From: Neocallimastix lanati (nom. inval.)
Taxonomy: Eukaryota; Neocallimastigomycota; Neocallimastigomycetes; Neocallimastigales; Neocallimastigaceae
Direction of reading: 5' to 3'
Assembly: GCA_016946835.1 (NCBI GenBank)
Contig: JACVTC010000042.1
Location: 177,501-241,500 of the forward strand
DNA: 64,000 bases
Shown: piece by piece, positions 25,166 to 36,657 of the stretch
Layout of the letters: each line of letters opens with the position of its first letter
Position numbering within the stretch: the stretch's first letter is position 1
Program-made: the position numbers and the translations under genes
The notes under the pieces: generated by a model
What the model was told of the DNA's origin: nothing
The model's input: the letters and a program-made list of their open reading frames with translations, nothing else
The model's database searches: none

Positions 25166-26285
25166 GGAATAGTCAGGTATATCCCGGTTAACATTAATCT
25201 ATTACTAATATATTTATCATGGTTCTTTTTATTTGTGCTTACCCTCATATCACTAAAATGGAATCTAATAAATCTAAAGCCGATTCTGTTTATTAATAAT
25301 GCTAAGCTCGTCCTCTGACCCTACCCTACCAACAAAGACGATCTTACCACGAGTCTCAGAGCGATCGTGCTATCCCAATCTATATAGAAACCCAGACACC
25401 ACTCATGAGGAGGAGCTTACAATCCCTATTGGACTTGATGCGATGCGTGACCTTAACGAAAAATCTTAAGAACTAGAACTAACCCCTAACCCCCGGTCTC
25501 GAACACCAGCATCAAAAAAATAACGACGATATGGTCATCACTTCCTTAGATGTCCCCTCAAATCCCTTGGATAACACACAACTACTTTCAAGGGTAAAGT
25601 CACAGACATTGAAAGTTTCTTTTTCAATGTGCCGCCGCCAGTTCGACTACAACGAGAAAATTCTATGCTTCTTCAGAAAAAAGAAAAGGGTAAAAGGGTA
25701 GAATTGATTGAGGTTCACTTCACTTACGCTCTGCTCTGCTTCTGAATGATAATATTATCTCTTTTATGAGCAATAAAAACAAAGAGAAAAATCCCGATTT
25801 AGACTTCCTCTTTGACGAACTTTAGGAAATTCCATCTTACGGATCTTCCAGATTCCCTTAAACTCAAGAGGACTAAAAGGAACTTAAACCTAAGTGGGGG
25901 TAACGCTTGCCAACTTCATTACCAAGTTTTTTAAGTTATACGCAAACCCAATGGTAGATCCCCCTGAGAATCTTCAGTTTGAAACTCTTTGAAGACCGCG
26001 TTTCATCCGTTAGTTAAGAAGAAACTATTAGATTGGGAACCCCACCAGAGAAGAACTATTGATAACCGCTCAAGTTATGCTTATGACATACGACAGTGAA
26101 AAGGGATCGCCATTGGGATTTCAATTCGAACAAAGGGAAAGGAAACTCAACTCCGCTGACAAAGGAACTGAGGATGAAGAAGAAGAAGAAGAAGTTCAAA
26201 TCTTGGAAGGACCACTCATCCTCTAGAAATGATAATACTGAAAACAACAATAAATTCAAAGAACAATAAAAGTAGTATGTCCCAA
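25166..26285 (+). pseudogene. GC-richer decayed coding sequence, probably transposon ORF1
   Basis: About 1.1 kb stands out by near-balanced composition in an 85% AT window. The plus strand reads as protein-like segments in shifting frames: MESNKSKADSVY near 25258, then HEEELTIPIGLDAMRDLNEK near 25405-25465, VTDIESFFFNVPPPVRLQRE near 25600-25660, and a final acidic DEEEEEEVQILEG near 26175. Stops and frameshifts interrupt every frame. No zinc knuckle or catalytic motif was found. Composition and decay suggest the ORF1 of an old retroelement, but the family is not identified; it could also be a dead host or transferred gene. Confidence 0.4.
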
Positions 26286-27102
26286 AATAGCAATCATAAT
26301 CATCATAAATATGTTGATACGAATAATAGAATGGGATTGTAAAGATATCTTTATATCTTTAATAAATTTATGTAATACATTATTACATTAATTTATGTAT
26401 GAAATTTTTGCCACGATATCTTGAATAAAATTATAAAATTTACATTAATTTATGAATAAAAACATATTTCAATAAATTTATGTAAACGAAAAATCATACA
26501 TCAAATTTACGTACATGAATTAAATACTTTAAATAATTACTTCTCCTTAAATTAATAATTGAAATTTAAAATTATAAATTAGAACTTAAAATTATTTAAA
26601 TTTATATTTATTAAATATGAAATTAAATAATTTAGTCACAAAAAATTCGCCAAATCTGTTATTGTTAAATTTTTATTTATTTAAATAGTATAGTTTGATA
26701 TTATTAATAGTTTTTAGTTTAATTTTAAATTAGTTAAAATATTTAAATAGTTATAATAAAAAATAGTTATAATAAAAAATAGTTAATTAAAAAATTATAC
26801 TATAATTAGTTTTAGTTTAAATATTTTATTATTTTATAAAATTAATTATTACTAATATTTAAATTGAATATATGTAAAATTAATTTAATATATTAGAATA
26901 TAATTAAGAAAAAATATAAATATTGTAAATTTTCTTTAATTGAAAGAATGTTAATTGTTATTTTTTTATGATTTGATAGTTCATAACATAAGAACTATTT
27001 AATAAAAGATTTTTCATAAACCAATTATTTTTAAAAGTATTTTATAATATAGTGTTTTGTATTATTATAATCTGTTAACATAAAACTCTTTATTAGGGAT
27101 TA
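26286..27102. repeat. AT-rich repeat unit, first copy
   Basis: The segment from TGTAAAGATATC (about 26340) to about 26950 resembles, in the same order and orientation, 27905-28500. Shared landmarks are TGTAAAGAT, a TGTAATANNATTACAT palindrome, ATTTATGTAAA, and GAAAAAATATAAATA. It may be an LTR or other non-coding element; identity was judged by eye only. Confidence 0.35.
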
Positions 27103-27432
27103 TTAAAAAAAAAAAAAAAAAAAAACCCGAAGAGGGATTTCCAATAAATAAGATCGAAAATCCAGAAAATACATTCCCCCTTTTATAAATACTCCTCTTG
27201 GGTCTATTCCATGGATTTTCATCAGGGCTACATTGCGAACTATGGAAAGAAATAATTCACCATTAATATGTTCTTCACATATAAAAAATTTACACATTTA
27301 TTATCACTAAACATATATAATTTTTCCAATGTGGTTTAATTCAAAATATTCACCTGTAATAGAATTATCTTTTTTTATAATTGAATAGATACTATCAATT
27401 AAAGCAACTAAAATACAAATATTAAATTTCAT
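27103..27432 (-). pseudogene. Fragment of a secreted protein gene, family not recognised
   Basis: ATG at 27432 opens a signal-peptide-like start (MKFNICILVALIDSIYS) followed by IIKKDNSITGEYFEL. The frame then closes with stops near 27310. A second frame continues as VRNVALMKIHGIDPRGVFIK and runs into poly-T. At least one frameshift is needed to join the parts, so the gene is broken or its intron structure is hidden. Confidence 0.35.
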
Positions 27433-27610
27433 CTTTAATAATAATAGTAATATTATTTAATAATATTTTTTTTTAACTGATTTTTTTTTTAAAAAAAAAT
27501 AACATATACTAAAAAACTATTTATATATAATTAATTTAATTAAATATTCATATAATTAAAACTTTAGATATTATAATATAATTTATTATATTATAATATA
27601 TATTAAATAT

Positions 27611-27686
27611 TATGTTTACTCATTATTTATTATTTATTATATATATTTATGTAATTTAAATATATAATAAATAATGAGTAAACATA
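27611..27686. repeat. Inverted repeat with 22-bp perfect arms
   Basis: Left arm at 27611-27632 starts TATGTTTACTCATTATTTA. Right arm at 27665-27686 ends in its exact complement, AATAATGAGTAAACATA. The loop is about 32 bases. It would form a stable cruciform or RNA hairpin. Confidence 0.7.
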
Positions 27687-27904
27687 GTCTATAAATTTAT
27701 AAAATAAAATATGTTAATATAAATATAAGAGCTAGTATACGTTGTTAATTGTGTTTAGTCCTACAATTTCTCTATAGATATTCTATATTTATTGTATTTA
27801 GAAATTTAGATACAACTTTTGTATCCTTTTTAACTTATTCTTTCCTATCATTTAGTGGATTATCAATATCCACGTTATTCAATACATTTTTCTTTAATAT
27901 TGTT

Positions 27905-28500
27905 GTAAAGATTTAATAAAATCTTTAATAATTAATTATATAATAATTAATTAATGTAATAAAATTACATCAATTTATGATTTACATTTATGAAATTTAA
28001 ATTATAAATTTATGTAAATTTTTCAAAAAGAAAAATTATTATGTAAATAATTTTGGATAATATATTTTATTTAAATAATTTATTTAAGTTAGTTAATTTA
28101 GTCTAGTTTATTTAATTTAGTTATTTGATTTAACTTAGTTTAGTTTATATAGTTTAAAATAATTTAAAATTAATTTCGAAATAGTTTTAAATAGTTAAAA
28201 TTAGTTTAAATAGTTTATAAAAATAGTTTTGAATTGTAAATATATAGTATTAATAATATTTATATAATAAATAGATAATAAGTGAGCTCTTATTGAGTTT
28301 AAATAATTATTGTAAATAAATTGAAAATTTATTGAATTAAGTATCGTTTAGTTTTTAGTTAATTATTATTTAATAAAATTGTTAATAAATATTTTGTTTA
28401 TAAATAAATAGTAATATATGTATATTAAATAGGTTTGATATATTAAAATGTAATCATGAAAAAATATAAATACATGTAAAATTCATTATTTAAATCGATG
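27905..28500. repeat. AT-rich repeat unit, second copy
   Basis: Direct-orientation partner of about 26340-26950, starting TGTAAAGATTTAATAAAATC. Offset between copies is about 1.56 kb. An LTR pair or two solo LTRs would explain it; neither end is sharply defined by eye. Confidence 0.35.
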
Positions 28501-28839
28501 TATTAGTTATTGACTAACAACTAGTTAATAAATTATTTGATGTAATGAAATAAGACACTGTATTAATACTTTCAAAAGTTATTTTATTTTTTTATGTCCA
28601 AATTACATATATATTTGAATTATTTGCACTGGTACAATATACCTTATTATTTTTATTATATCTATGATCATATGGTAAGAAGAGCGGCTGCCCTCCAGAA
28701 GCTTATATTGCTCCACCAGCTTCTAATTCATTAATGTTTTTGAGAAAGAACTATTTTTTCTATGACACCAGTTTTTATTATGGTTTTTTGGAAACCCGCT
28801 TTAAAATTTTGATTACTTTTGACAATCTGTTGATTATTA

Positions 28840-29440
28840 AATTTATTTTATTATAAATTCAGGAGCTAGGGTTAGGGGATTAGAACATTTCTTTAATGTA
28901 ATTTTATTATCAGATATATCCATTATATGTTCCAATATATTTGGATTTAACATACTATCCGTTCGTGAAATATATTTTTTATAATGTTTTCTTTTATCTA
29001 ATAGACAATTTAAATTACCGGTCATATGAAGTGATGTACCAGAGTTAATTGTCCATGATATTTTTGAATTGTTTTTTTTTTTAACAGTATTATCTTTTGT
29101 TTCTGTTAAGATAATAATTTAAATTTTTTAAAAGTAGAAGGTTAGAATTAGAAGCATGATTTGATTCAGTATTATATGAATCTTTTTCAAAGAAAAATTC
29201 TTCATGTTTATCAATATAATTTATATAATTTCGTGTATAATTGATTGAGAAGATGTTATCAGATATAAGCGTTTTTATTTTTGATATTTTTTATATCTTT
29301 GCCTTCCTCTTCCATTATTTGCGGAATCCCTTTTATAATTGTTCTTTTTTGAGATAATTTTTTCTGATAGACATTCATATTAATAATAGCCTAACCCTCC
29401 ACAATTCCGACATTTACTTTCTTATTTAATTTAATTTTTT
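28840..29440 (-). pseudogene. Copia gag-pol relic: zinc knuckle and protease region
   Basis: Read on the minus strand. CRNCGGLGYY followed by YEC near 29370-29410 is a decayed CCHC zinc knuckle whose histidine position is Tyr. Further on, near 29040-29070, SWTINSGTSLHMTGNLNCL corresponds to the copia protease motif W-x-x-DSGAS-x-HMT-x-N. The catalytic Asp is Asn here, so the protease is dead. The last 60 codons (28843-29025) stay open. The other strand and other frames carry nothing better. Confidence 0.65.
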
Positions 29441-30098
29441 ATGATATAATAATAAGGGGTTAAATTTAAAATAATTATTGATGGTAACTATATCTAAATT
29501 AATGTAAAACATTTAAAATATATTTACTTTTATATTTAAAATAAAAAATAAACTATATTAATTTATTTTAAGCTTAAATAATATATGTATATAAACAAAT
29601 AAATAAATAAATTGAAATAAACTAATGTTAAATTAATTCAAATCTTTCTTATTATAAAAGTAGAATTTAAGTTATTTAAAAGCTAATGTTAAAGAATTAA
29701 TTCAAATTTATTTTTATTTTTAATGTTAAAAAATTCCAAAATGTTTTTATAAATGAAATGTACTAAAGTTCTAATAATGGACAATAATTCCTTATCGAAC
29801 ATGGAGTAATGTAATTGTGCTTTATCAAATTCGAATGGAAAGTTAAAAAAATTAATTAGGATTGTTTTTTTCTAATAATGTAATACTATAAACACTATTA
29901 TATTATTATATTTAAAATATTTTTAATTATAATTTATAATTAACAAGAAAAATAGAAAAAGTGAAGCAAGGCTGTTTTTTTTTTTAATTTTAAAGTTTTT
30001 AATATAATACTCTAACCCTAACCCAATGATTTTAAATTAAATTCCAAAATCGGATTTAGATATATAATATTAATAACATTAGAATTATAAAAATTTGG
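29422..30098. repeat. Dispersed repeat about 0.7 kb, copy 1
   Basis: It shares a long run of landmarks with 36022-36780 in the same orientation: TTTAATTTAATT, ATAATAATAAGGGGTTAAA, AATAATTATTGAT, TTTAAAATAAAAAATAAACT, AACTAATGTTAAA, and finally TTAATATAATNCTCTAACCC. Only the last ~100 bp recur at 34148-34262 and part of them at 35785-35850. Non-coding. It may be an LTR or the body of a non-autonomous transposon. Confidence 0.6.
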
Positions 30099-30325
30099 AG
30101 GATCGTGCATTTCGCCATCGTGCATTTCGCCATGTGGTTTATACTAATTTTAAAATAATACCATACATTTTTAAGATATTCTATACAATCATAAATAAAT
30201 ATATAACTAATAATATATTTTTCAATTAAATATTATTAAATAACTATTTCAAAATAAATAATAAAATATTTTATTAAAAAAGAATTATAAAAAAATATTT
30301 TTACAATATTAATAAATTATATACA

Positions 30326-30334
30326 TTTAAAAAA
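30326..30334. repeat. 9-bp target site duplication of the MULE, left
   Basis: TTTAAAAAA directly outside the left terminal repeat; the same nine bases lie at 34029-34037 outside the right one. A 9-bp duplication is characteristic of Mutator-like elements. Low complexity lowers its weight, but the empty site near 61254 supports it. Confidence 0.6.
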
Positions 30335-30565
30335 GGAAAGGTCCAAAACGCCAATTTTTTCATGTGATATATCAAATTTTGAGGCTTTTAAATTAATAGT
30401 TATATGATACTATTTTGTTGTATTATTAATTTGTAATTTTTTTCTTAAAATTCATTAAGTGAATAATTAAATAAATTATAATGGTTAGATAAAAATAAAT
30501 ATTTTTTTACAAAAAAAAAAAAAAATAAAATAAAATATTCAAACAATTAAAAGGTTTATTTTTTG

Positions 30566-30590
<25 letters not shown>

Positions 30591-30597
<7 letters not shown>

Positions 30598-30860
30598 AAA
30601 ATACTTTAACAATTATATAGATTTATTTATTTAAAAAAAATATTAATAAAATACTTTAGCAATTATATAGATTTATTTATTTAAAAAAAATATTAATAAA
30701 ATATTTAAACAATTATTAATAAAATTAATTATAAATATTAATAATAAAATATAAAAATATAAAAATATATTATTGATATTAATAAAGTATAAAAATATAG
30801 GATTATTTATTTTAAAAAAATATTAATAAAATATTTAAACAATTATTAATAAAATTAATT
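30591..30860. repeat. 50-bp tandem repeat inside the MULE
   Basis: Units starting TATTAATAAAATACTTTA recur at 30591, 30641 and 30691 (period 50), containing CAATTATATAGATTTATTTA. A further related copy lies near 30820-30860. Confidence 0.7.
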
Positions 30861-31051
30861 ATAATAATAAAATTATAAAATATTAATTTAAACTACATAA
30901 ATTTTATCAAGTATATAAACATTTTAACTTTTTAATAATTATAAAATTTTAATTAATAAATTTAATAAGTTTTTGTATGAAAGAATTTTAATGATTTTTT
31001 CTTTTGGAAATTCCTCTGTCATTTCATAATTACTTATTATAAAATAATATT

Positions 31052-32470
31052 TTATAAAATATTATTTAAATTAGTTAAACATTCAAACCACAATTTAGTA
31101 AGATCACTTCTATCGTATTTAATATCAATTAACTTGGCTTCTTTATTTTTGTATTTTTCAATTAAGATATTAATTTCATCAGTTTTTGTTTTTATTTTTT
31201 TTTTTTTTTTCATTCTCCAAATTCCTTTTATTCTCATTTGGTAAATATGATAAATGTTCCTGTTCTTTTAATTTATTTATTAATTCATAAAAATTTGGTT
31301 TCATTGGAAATAGTTTATTTAAAGAATTATTGAGTGATTCTGAAGCATTATTGGTTATATGTTCAATATTATTATAATAATTCCAACTTTTCATATCGTA
31401 ACCAAATAAATATGTTTCATAAAAATATTCTAAAAATTTTAAAAATTGACAAGAATTTTTTTCAATGGATTTAGTTTTAATTAATGAAAAAATATCCATT
31501 ATGTATTCAGGGTTGATAAATGGTAAGTTTGAAATTCCTTTGTAATAATTAAATATTTTTTCATCATCGTTCACTTCATTACGGCACAATTCATTTTTTT
31601 TAATTTCTAATAAATTTTTATAATGCCATATACAATATTTAATATTTATATTAGGGAAATATTTTTTTAACTGCTTTGGATATGCCTTTTTCAAAATCGC
31701 AATGTACATTTTTTGGTTCATTTATAATATTATTATTAGAATTTTGTTTTAATTTATTGAATAATATTTTATATGTTTTTTGCTTTTTATTTCTTAATAT
31801 TGCATAAGAAGTAGTATAAAAACTATTCAATTCTTTAACGTACGTTCTAGTAATAAACACTTGTTGACTAAATTTAGGTGCAATATAAAAAGTACCATCC
31901 ACAAATATATTATTATTATATTTCTTAAATAATTTTGCTTGAAAAGGGGATTGAAAAATTACTAAATCAGAATTTTTGAATATCATAAAATCTTCATTTC
32001 GTTCAGTTTTATAATATTCAGATTCATTAGGAATTTCATTAAAAGTTGTTACATTGGATGGTAGTTTTTTATTAATACTTCTTAATATTAGAGTTTTAAC
32101 TGAAATATATTCTGGGCACGGATATATAAATCCCATTTCTTTAGAAATTTCATTATATAGTCTTTTTCGTTTTATATCAAAAGGATTTGAATGTTTTTTA
32201 ATTTCATCTTTAATTTTATGTTTCATTACAGATAGGGATACATTATATTCGTTTCCAGGATGATTATGTAAACTCTCATATTTTAATATTTCTTTCTCAT
32301 TATTTAAAATAATAAAAGATTTACATTTATTATTTTTTTTATATTCGGTACATTTATAAACTCTTGAATTATCTTTCCTTGAATGTGAAAAATTAAATTT
32401 ATATTGTTTATTAATAATGATTTGTTCTTCTCCTTTGTTAGACTCATATAAATAATTATGTTTTCTTCCA
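31052..32470 (-). CDS. FLYWCH zinc finger / MULE transposase (frameshifted)
   Basis: Cuts and moves the surrounding transposon. The N-terminal region (about 32290-32470) is a FLYWCH-type finger: KFNFSHSRKDNSRVYKC, then NNKCKSFIIL and a closing LHNHP. The RNase H-like MULE catalytic core follows: first acid in NNIFVDGTFYIAPKFSQQVF, second in NVHCDFEKGISKA, the CIWHYKNLLE block, and the third acid in HITNNASESLNNSLNKLFP. The frame breaks at two poly-A stretches, A7 near 31675 and a run of about 14 A near 31195, with protein similarity continuous across both. No in-frame ATG precedes the finger: an in-frame stop lies near 32500, so the start is uncertain (nearest in-frame ATG is 32226, after the finger). 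Probably recently active; now either mutated or misassembled at homopolymers. Confidence 0.8.
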
Positions 32471-32884
32471 TTTATAAATTTTAATATATAATTTTTTAAT
32501 TATATCTTTTAAATTATTATATTAATTATCTAAATATTATTTTTTAATATTAATTCTGAACAATTAAATATTCAATTTTTTTTAAAAGATAAAAAGTATT
32601 TTAATTATTTCTTTTTCTTTTAATTTTTTTTTAAAAAAAAAACAGATACATAAAGTATATATGAAAATATTTTTATTTTTATTATTTAAAAATAAATTAT
32701 TTATTTAATGTATATAAAAAAATTTAATTATTTATTTATTCTAAATTAATATTAATTATTTTTTTTAATATATACTAATAAAGAATTTATGAATTAATTA
32801 TTTATTTTATTTATATTATAATCTAATTAAATTATTAACTTTTAAGTCTTTTTAAAACAACAAATATATAGCATTTATAGCATA

Positions 32885-33345
32885 TAAAGTAGAACTGGGC
32901 TTTCTACTGGTTGTTATGTGGCGGACTTAATAATCATCTGATGTTCAGCCAACCCCTGCTGGTATCTATTTTTGATCTGATTTTCCCGATAGGGTTTGGA
33001 GAAACGGTAAAGGGGTTATAATAGCACAATTTCAGGTAAGTATTAATTCCGCTCCTACCATTATTGGATTGCCACGTATTTAATCTCTATATTTGATCAC
33101 CCATAGCATCCTAGTATAGTTGTATAGCCTATACTGAGAGGGTTACGAGTTCAATTTCTATAGGATGGCACGGATGTTATTTGGCAAGACATGTCTACTG
33201 GAGCTACCTCTGCTTAGGAATTTGGAGCGCCGACGTCATACTGATATAGTATAAGATATATATACCAAAATAATATGTTCTTTACCCGCCCATATATATA
33301 ATATGGGATAGACATGTGAATTCATATATGTAAAAAACCTATTTA
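32885..33345 (+). repeat. GC-richer non-coding dispersed element, copy 2 (inside the MULE)
   Basis: No open frame. It contains the core GAGCGCCGACGTC at 33225-33237 followed by ATACTGATATAG and, 50 bp on, CCCGCCCATATATATAATATGGGATAGACATG in split form. It also has a GGTTACGAGTTCAATTTC stretch near 33140 that resembles a polymerase III B box. Related to 11943-12251, 34895-35300 and 39150-39370 through the core and the ATATGGG/AGACAT end. Confidence 0.5.
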
Positions 33346-34028
33346 TATATCTCTACAATACGGTTGTGGTAATATATAAATAGTAATTGAAATGTGAACA
33401 ACAAATTTTAATTTTTGAAATTTCAATTTACAGTTATAATTTAAGTCTTATAAAAATATTATTTTGTAATTTTTATTATTATTTAATATTTTATTTATAA
33501 ATTATATATAAAATAAAAGGTTTAATCCTATTATTAAGATGTTATAATAACAACTAAAGTTTTAGTTATAATATAAAAAATTAATATTTTAAATAATATA
33601 AATTTAAATATAAATTTATAAAATAAAATTTTTTAATAATAAAATATAAAAATATTATATTGATATTAATAATAAAATATAAAAATTTAAAAATATAAAA
33701 ATATAATATTAATAGAAAAATATAAAAATATAATATAAATATTAATAATAAAATATATAAAAACAAGGTTATAAGGAAAATAATTATTTATCATTTTCCT
33801 TATAACATGATTGTCAAAAAAAAAAAAATTATAAAAATATTTTATTTTTTATTGACCTTTTTAATTTTTATTTATTTATTTATTTACTTATTTATACATT
33901 TATTTCTTTTTTACTTAAAATTATATTAAATTTTATGGAGTTATAATATAAATTTTAAAAGCCACAAATAAATAGATGGCTTATTAAAATTTCAAAAAAA
34001 AAAAAAATTGGCGTTTTGGACCACATTC

Positions 34029-34037
34029 TTTAAAAAA
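34029..34037. repeat. 9-bp target site duplication of the MULE, right
   Basis: TTTAAAAAA, matching 30326-30334, directly outside the right terminal repeat. Confidence 0.6.
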
Positions 34038-34147
34038 AAGAATATTTATTGTTTATTTAATATTATATATTTAATTAGTATTTATTTATAAATACTAAAA
34101 AACAAGTCACATATAAAAATACGCCACATTGCACTAGATTCAAAATT

Positions 34148-34262
34148 TGAATATATTAGTTTTAATATAATGCTCTAACCCTAATCCAATGATTTCAATT
34201 CAAATACTAAAATCTTATTTAGATAAGTAATATTAATAACATTAGAATCATAAAAATTTGAA
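34148..34262. repeat. Partial copy of the 0.7-kb dispersed repeat
   Basis: Matches the last ~105 bp of 29422-30098 in direct orientation: TTTTAATATAATGCTCTAAC, CCAATGATTTCAA, then TAACATTAGAATCATAAAAA. The two therefore flank the interrupted TIR element on both sides. Confidence 0.65.
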
Positions 34263-34894
34263 GTCATCATTAACTTAACAAAATTTTTTCCCAAATAGGT
34301 ATCCATTTCAACATTTTTCAATATTTCAATTTCCTTCATCCGGTATTTCTAACAAGTAAGAATTATCTTCTCATTTAGTTTCGACTCTAAATTCATTTAC
34401 TGTCATAATTACTTCGTAATTACCTCTAATATACTAAATAGTTTTTTATTTGTTAAAAATTATTTTGTTTTTTTATTAAAAATTATTTTATTTATAATTA
34501 AATTATAAAATTAAAAAAATATATATTTATATTTTTTTATTAAAAATTGTTTTTAATTTCATTATATAAAATTAAAAAAAAAAATAATATATAAATTAAA
34601 GAAAAAAATTTGTTACTTTTAAAACATTATTTATATTTTTTTTTGGTTTTTTAGGTATTATTTTGCTGAAATAAACTCCTTGAAATTATTATATTCGTTA
34701 ATCAAGTAAATCTAATTCCTTAATAACCTTTTATACATTTTGAAATTTAAAAAATATTCAAAAATAATTTCTATAAATTCTTTTCATTTCTATTAATGTA
34801 GGGATGAATTTATAAATAAAATTTTTAATTTTTATTTTTTTTTTTTATTTTTTAATTTTTTTTTTTTTTTAGACTTTCTAACTCTGATAATATG
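34263..34894. other. AT-rich spacer, nothing recognised
   Basis: A short mixed-composition patch at 34300-34430 (TTCATCCGGTATTTCTAAC) has no lasting open frame. The remainder is AT-rich. Confidence 0.5.
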
Positions 34895-35300
34895 TTATCC
34901 CAGATACAACAAACAACTAATATCGGATAAACTTTATAGCGGGTGTATCAGGATGACCCCATAAAATGCTCCTATGCCATATCATTTCAATGTCGACGCT
35001 CTCAGTGATGATAACTGAACCATAAGATATAGAGATATTGGATATGGCAATCCACAATCACATACACTATAATATTAATCTACTACATACCTTTTTCCAA
35101 ATTAGGAAATGTATCCTAACCCGTAATCCGTGATGATCCGTGAATACATTAACTAATAGAATTTACAATATGCAGGAATTACTCCGTTTCAGGCATGTAT
35201 ATGTACAACTGAGAAGAACAATCATAGTGTAGATGATGACTTGTTCTATATAGGGTTAGGCTATCAATTGGGTTATTATTGAGTAGTAGGGAGTGCTCTG
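34895..35300 (-). repeat. GC-richer non-coding dispersed element, copy 3
   Basis: On the minus strand it carries CTGAGAGCGTCGACA (complement of 34992-35006) followed by ATGATATGGCAT. This is the same core order as in the copies near 12.0, 33.2 and 39.3 kb. No open frame. Confidence 0.5.
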
Positions 35301-35784
35301 TATAAATTTTCACTATTAATAATTGATTTTAGCGTTTAAAAAAAAAAAATAATTTGCTATATTCAATTTATTGTATTCAATAGTTTTAAATAGAGTTTTT
35401 GTAATTTTTTTTATGACAATCGATTAATTAATGTTTTATTAAAACATTTGAATTTTATCTTAAAATAAATTTTATTAAAGATCGCGTTGATTCATTTTCA
35501 TATTTAATATTTTCAATTGTGAATAAATATTTCGAATTTTTTATCATTTCTGATAAAATCAATTTATTATTTATAAAATAATAAAAAAAGAAATTACTAA
35601 AATTTTCTTAATTTCTTTTTTTTATTATATTGATCATTTTAACACTTTATAATATAAAAGTATACTTCCTATGAAGTATCTAAAATTAGTAAATATTCAT
35701 TTCACTAGAAAATATAAATATTTAAAATATTTTTAAACAATATTCCATTTTTTTTCTTTTTTTTTTTTTTTTTTTTAATTTTAA

Positions 35785-35850
35785 ATATTAAAAATTTAAT
35801 ATAATACTAAGACCCTAACCCAATGATTTCAATTTAAATTCCAAAATATC
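35785..35850. repeat. Short partial copy of the 0.7-kb dispersed repeat
   Basis: AATTTAATATAATACTAAGA, CCCTAACCCAATGATTTCAA and AATTCCAAAAT match the repeat end near 30000-30050. Confidence 0.55.
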
Positions 35851-35864
35851 TTTGAACATTATTC

Positions 35865-35917
<53 letters not shown>

Positions 35918-36021
35918 TAAATATATTAAAAATAAAATTTAAACTTTTATCTGATAAATATCTAGTAATTATTTTTCTTAATAATTTTCTCTTTTTTAAT
36001 ATATCAATCATTTTAATTCTA

Positions 36022-36622
36022 CTTTTTTATTTAATTTAATTCTTTATGGTATAATAATAAGGGGTTAAAGTCAAAATAATTATTGATAGTAATTATATCT
36101 ATTTTAATGTAAAATATTTTATATTTATCTTTATATTTAAAATAAAAAATAAACTATATCAAGTTAAATAATATATATGTATATTAATAAATAAACTATT
36201 GTTAAAATTATTTAAATTGTTTTTTATTATAAATAAAAGTAAAAGAATTAAATCATTTTAAAAACTAATGTTAAAGAATTCAAACTTTTTTTTTATTTTA
36301 AATGTTAAAAAAATTCAGTTTGTTTTGTTTAAACTGTTTAAAAAAAAAAATTAGGATTTTTTTTTTGTAATAATGTATTAATACTATAAACACTTATAAT
36401 ATACTTTTATATCAATAAATTTTATTTTTAATAAATTAAATCAAATAGAAAATGATAAATGTGAAAAGGCTATAAATATGTAAGAATATTAAATATTCTC
36501 TTTTAAATTAGCTCCTAATAAAAAATAAATTAACATTTACCAAGACTGTTAATTATGAGGTTAGATCATAAATTAAAATTTAAATTTCAATTTATATTAT
36601 GATTTCGAAAAAAGTGAAAACT

Positions 36623-36657
<35 letters not shown>

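Larger units (their letters stand above)
30335..34028 (-). mobile_element. Mutator-like DNA transposon (MULE) with terminal inverted repeats
   Basis: Left end GGAAAGGTCCAAAACGCCAA and right end (complement) GAATGTGGTCCAAAACGCCA are inverted copies. Weaker similarity extends about 80 bp inwards (GTGGCTTTTAAAATTTA against GAGGCTTTTAAATTAATA). It encodes one FLYWCH/MULE transposase on the minus strand (31052-32470). It also contains a 50-bp tandem array (30591-30740) and a GC-richer non-coding element (32885-33345). Length is 3694 bp, flanked by 9-bp duplications. Confidence 0.8.
30104..34152. mobile_element. Small TIR element with TGCATTTCGCCAT ends, interrupted by a MULE
   Basis: The left end (30104-30140) has two tandem GTGCATTTCGCCAT units followed by GTGGTTTATA. 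The right end (about 34120-34150) is the inverted, worn counterpart (ATACGCCACATTGCAC). Between the left end and 30334, and again from 34038 to the right end, the sequence closely follows 61015-61345, which is an uninterrupted relative. The 3.7-kb MULE at 30335-34028 splits it. Without the insert the element would be about 340 bp and non-coding, a MITE-like size. Confidence 0.7.

Noticed and set aside
30008-30026. Telomere-like CTAACCCTAACCC sequence
   Set aside because: Only two units, embedded in a dispersed repeat that recurs internally; not a chromosome end.
32885-33345. tRNA gene suggested by GGTTACGAGTTCAATTTC
   Set aside because: No cloverleaf with acceptor and anticodon stems could be folded around it by eye; kept only as a possible B box in a dispersed repeat.
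33581-33766. 61-residue minus-strand Phe/Ile/Tyr ORF within the MULE
   Set aside because: Low-complexity AT translation; no counterpart in the second MULE.
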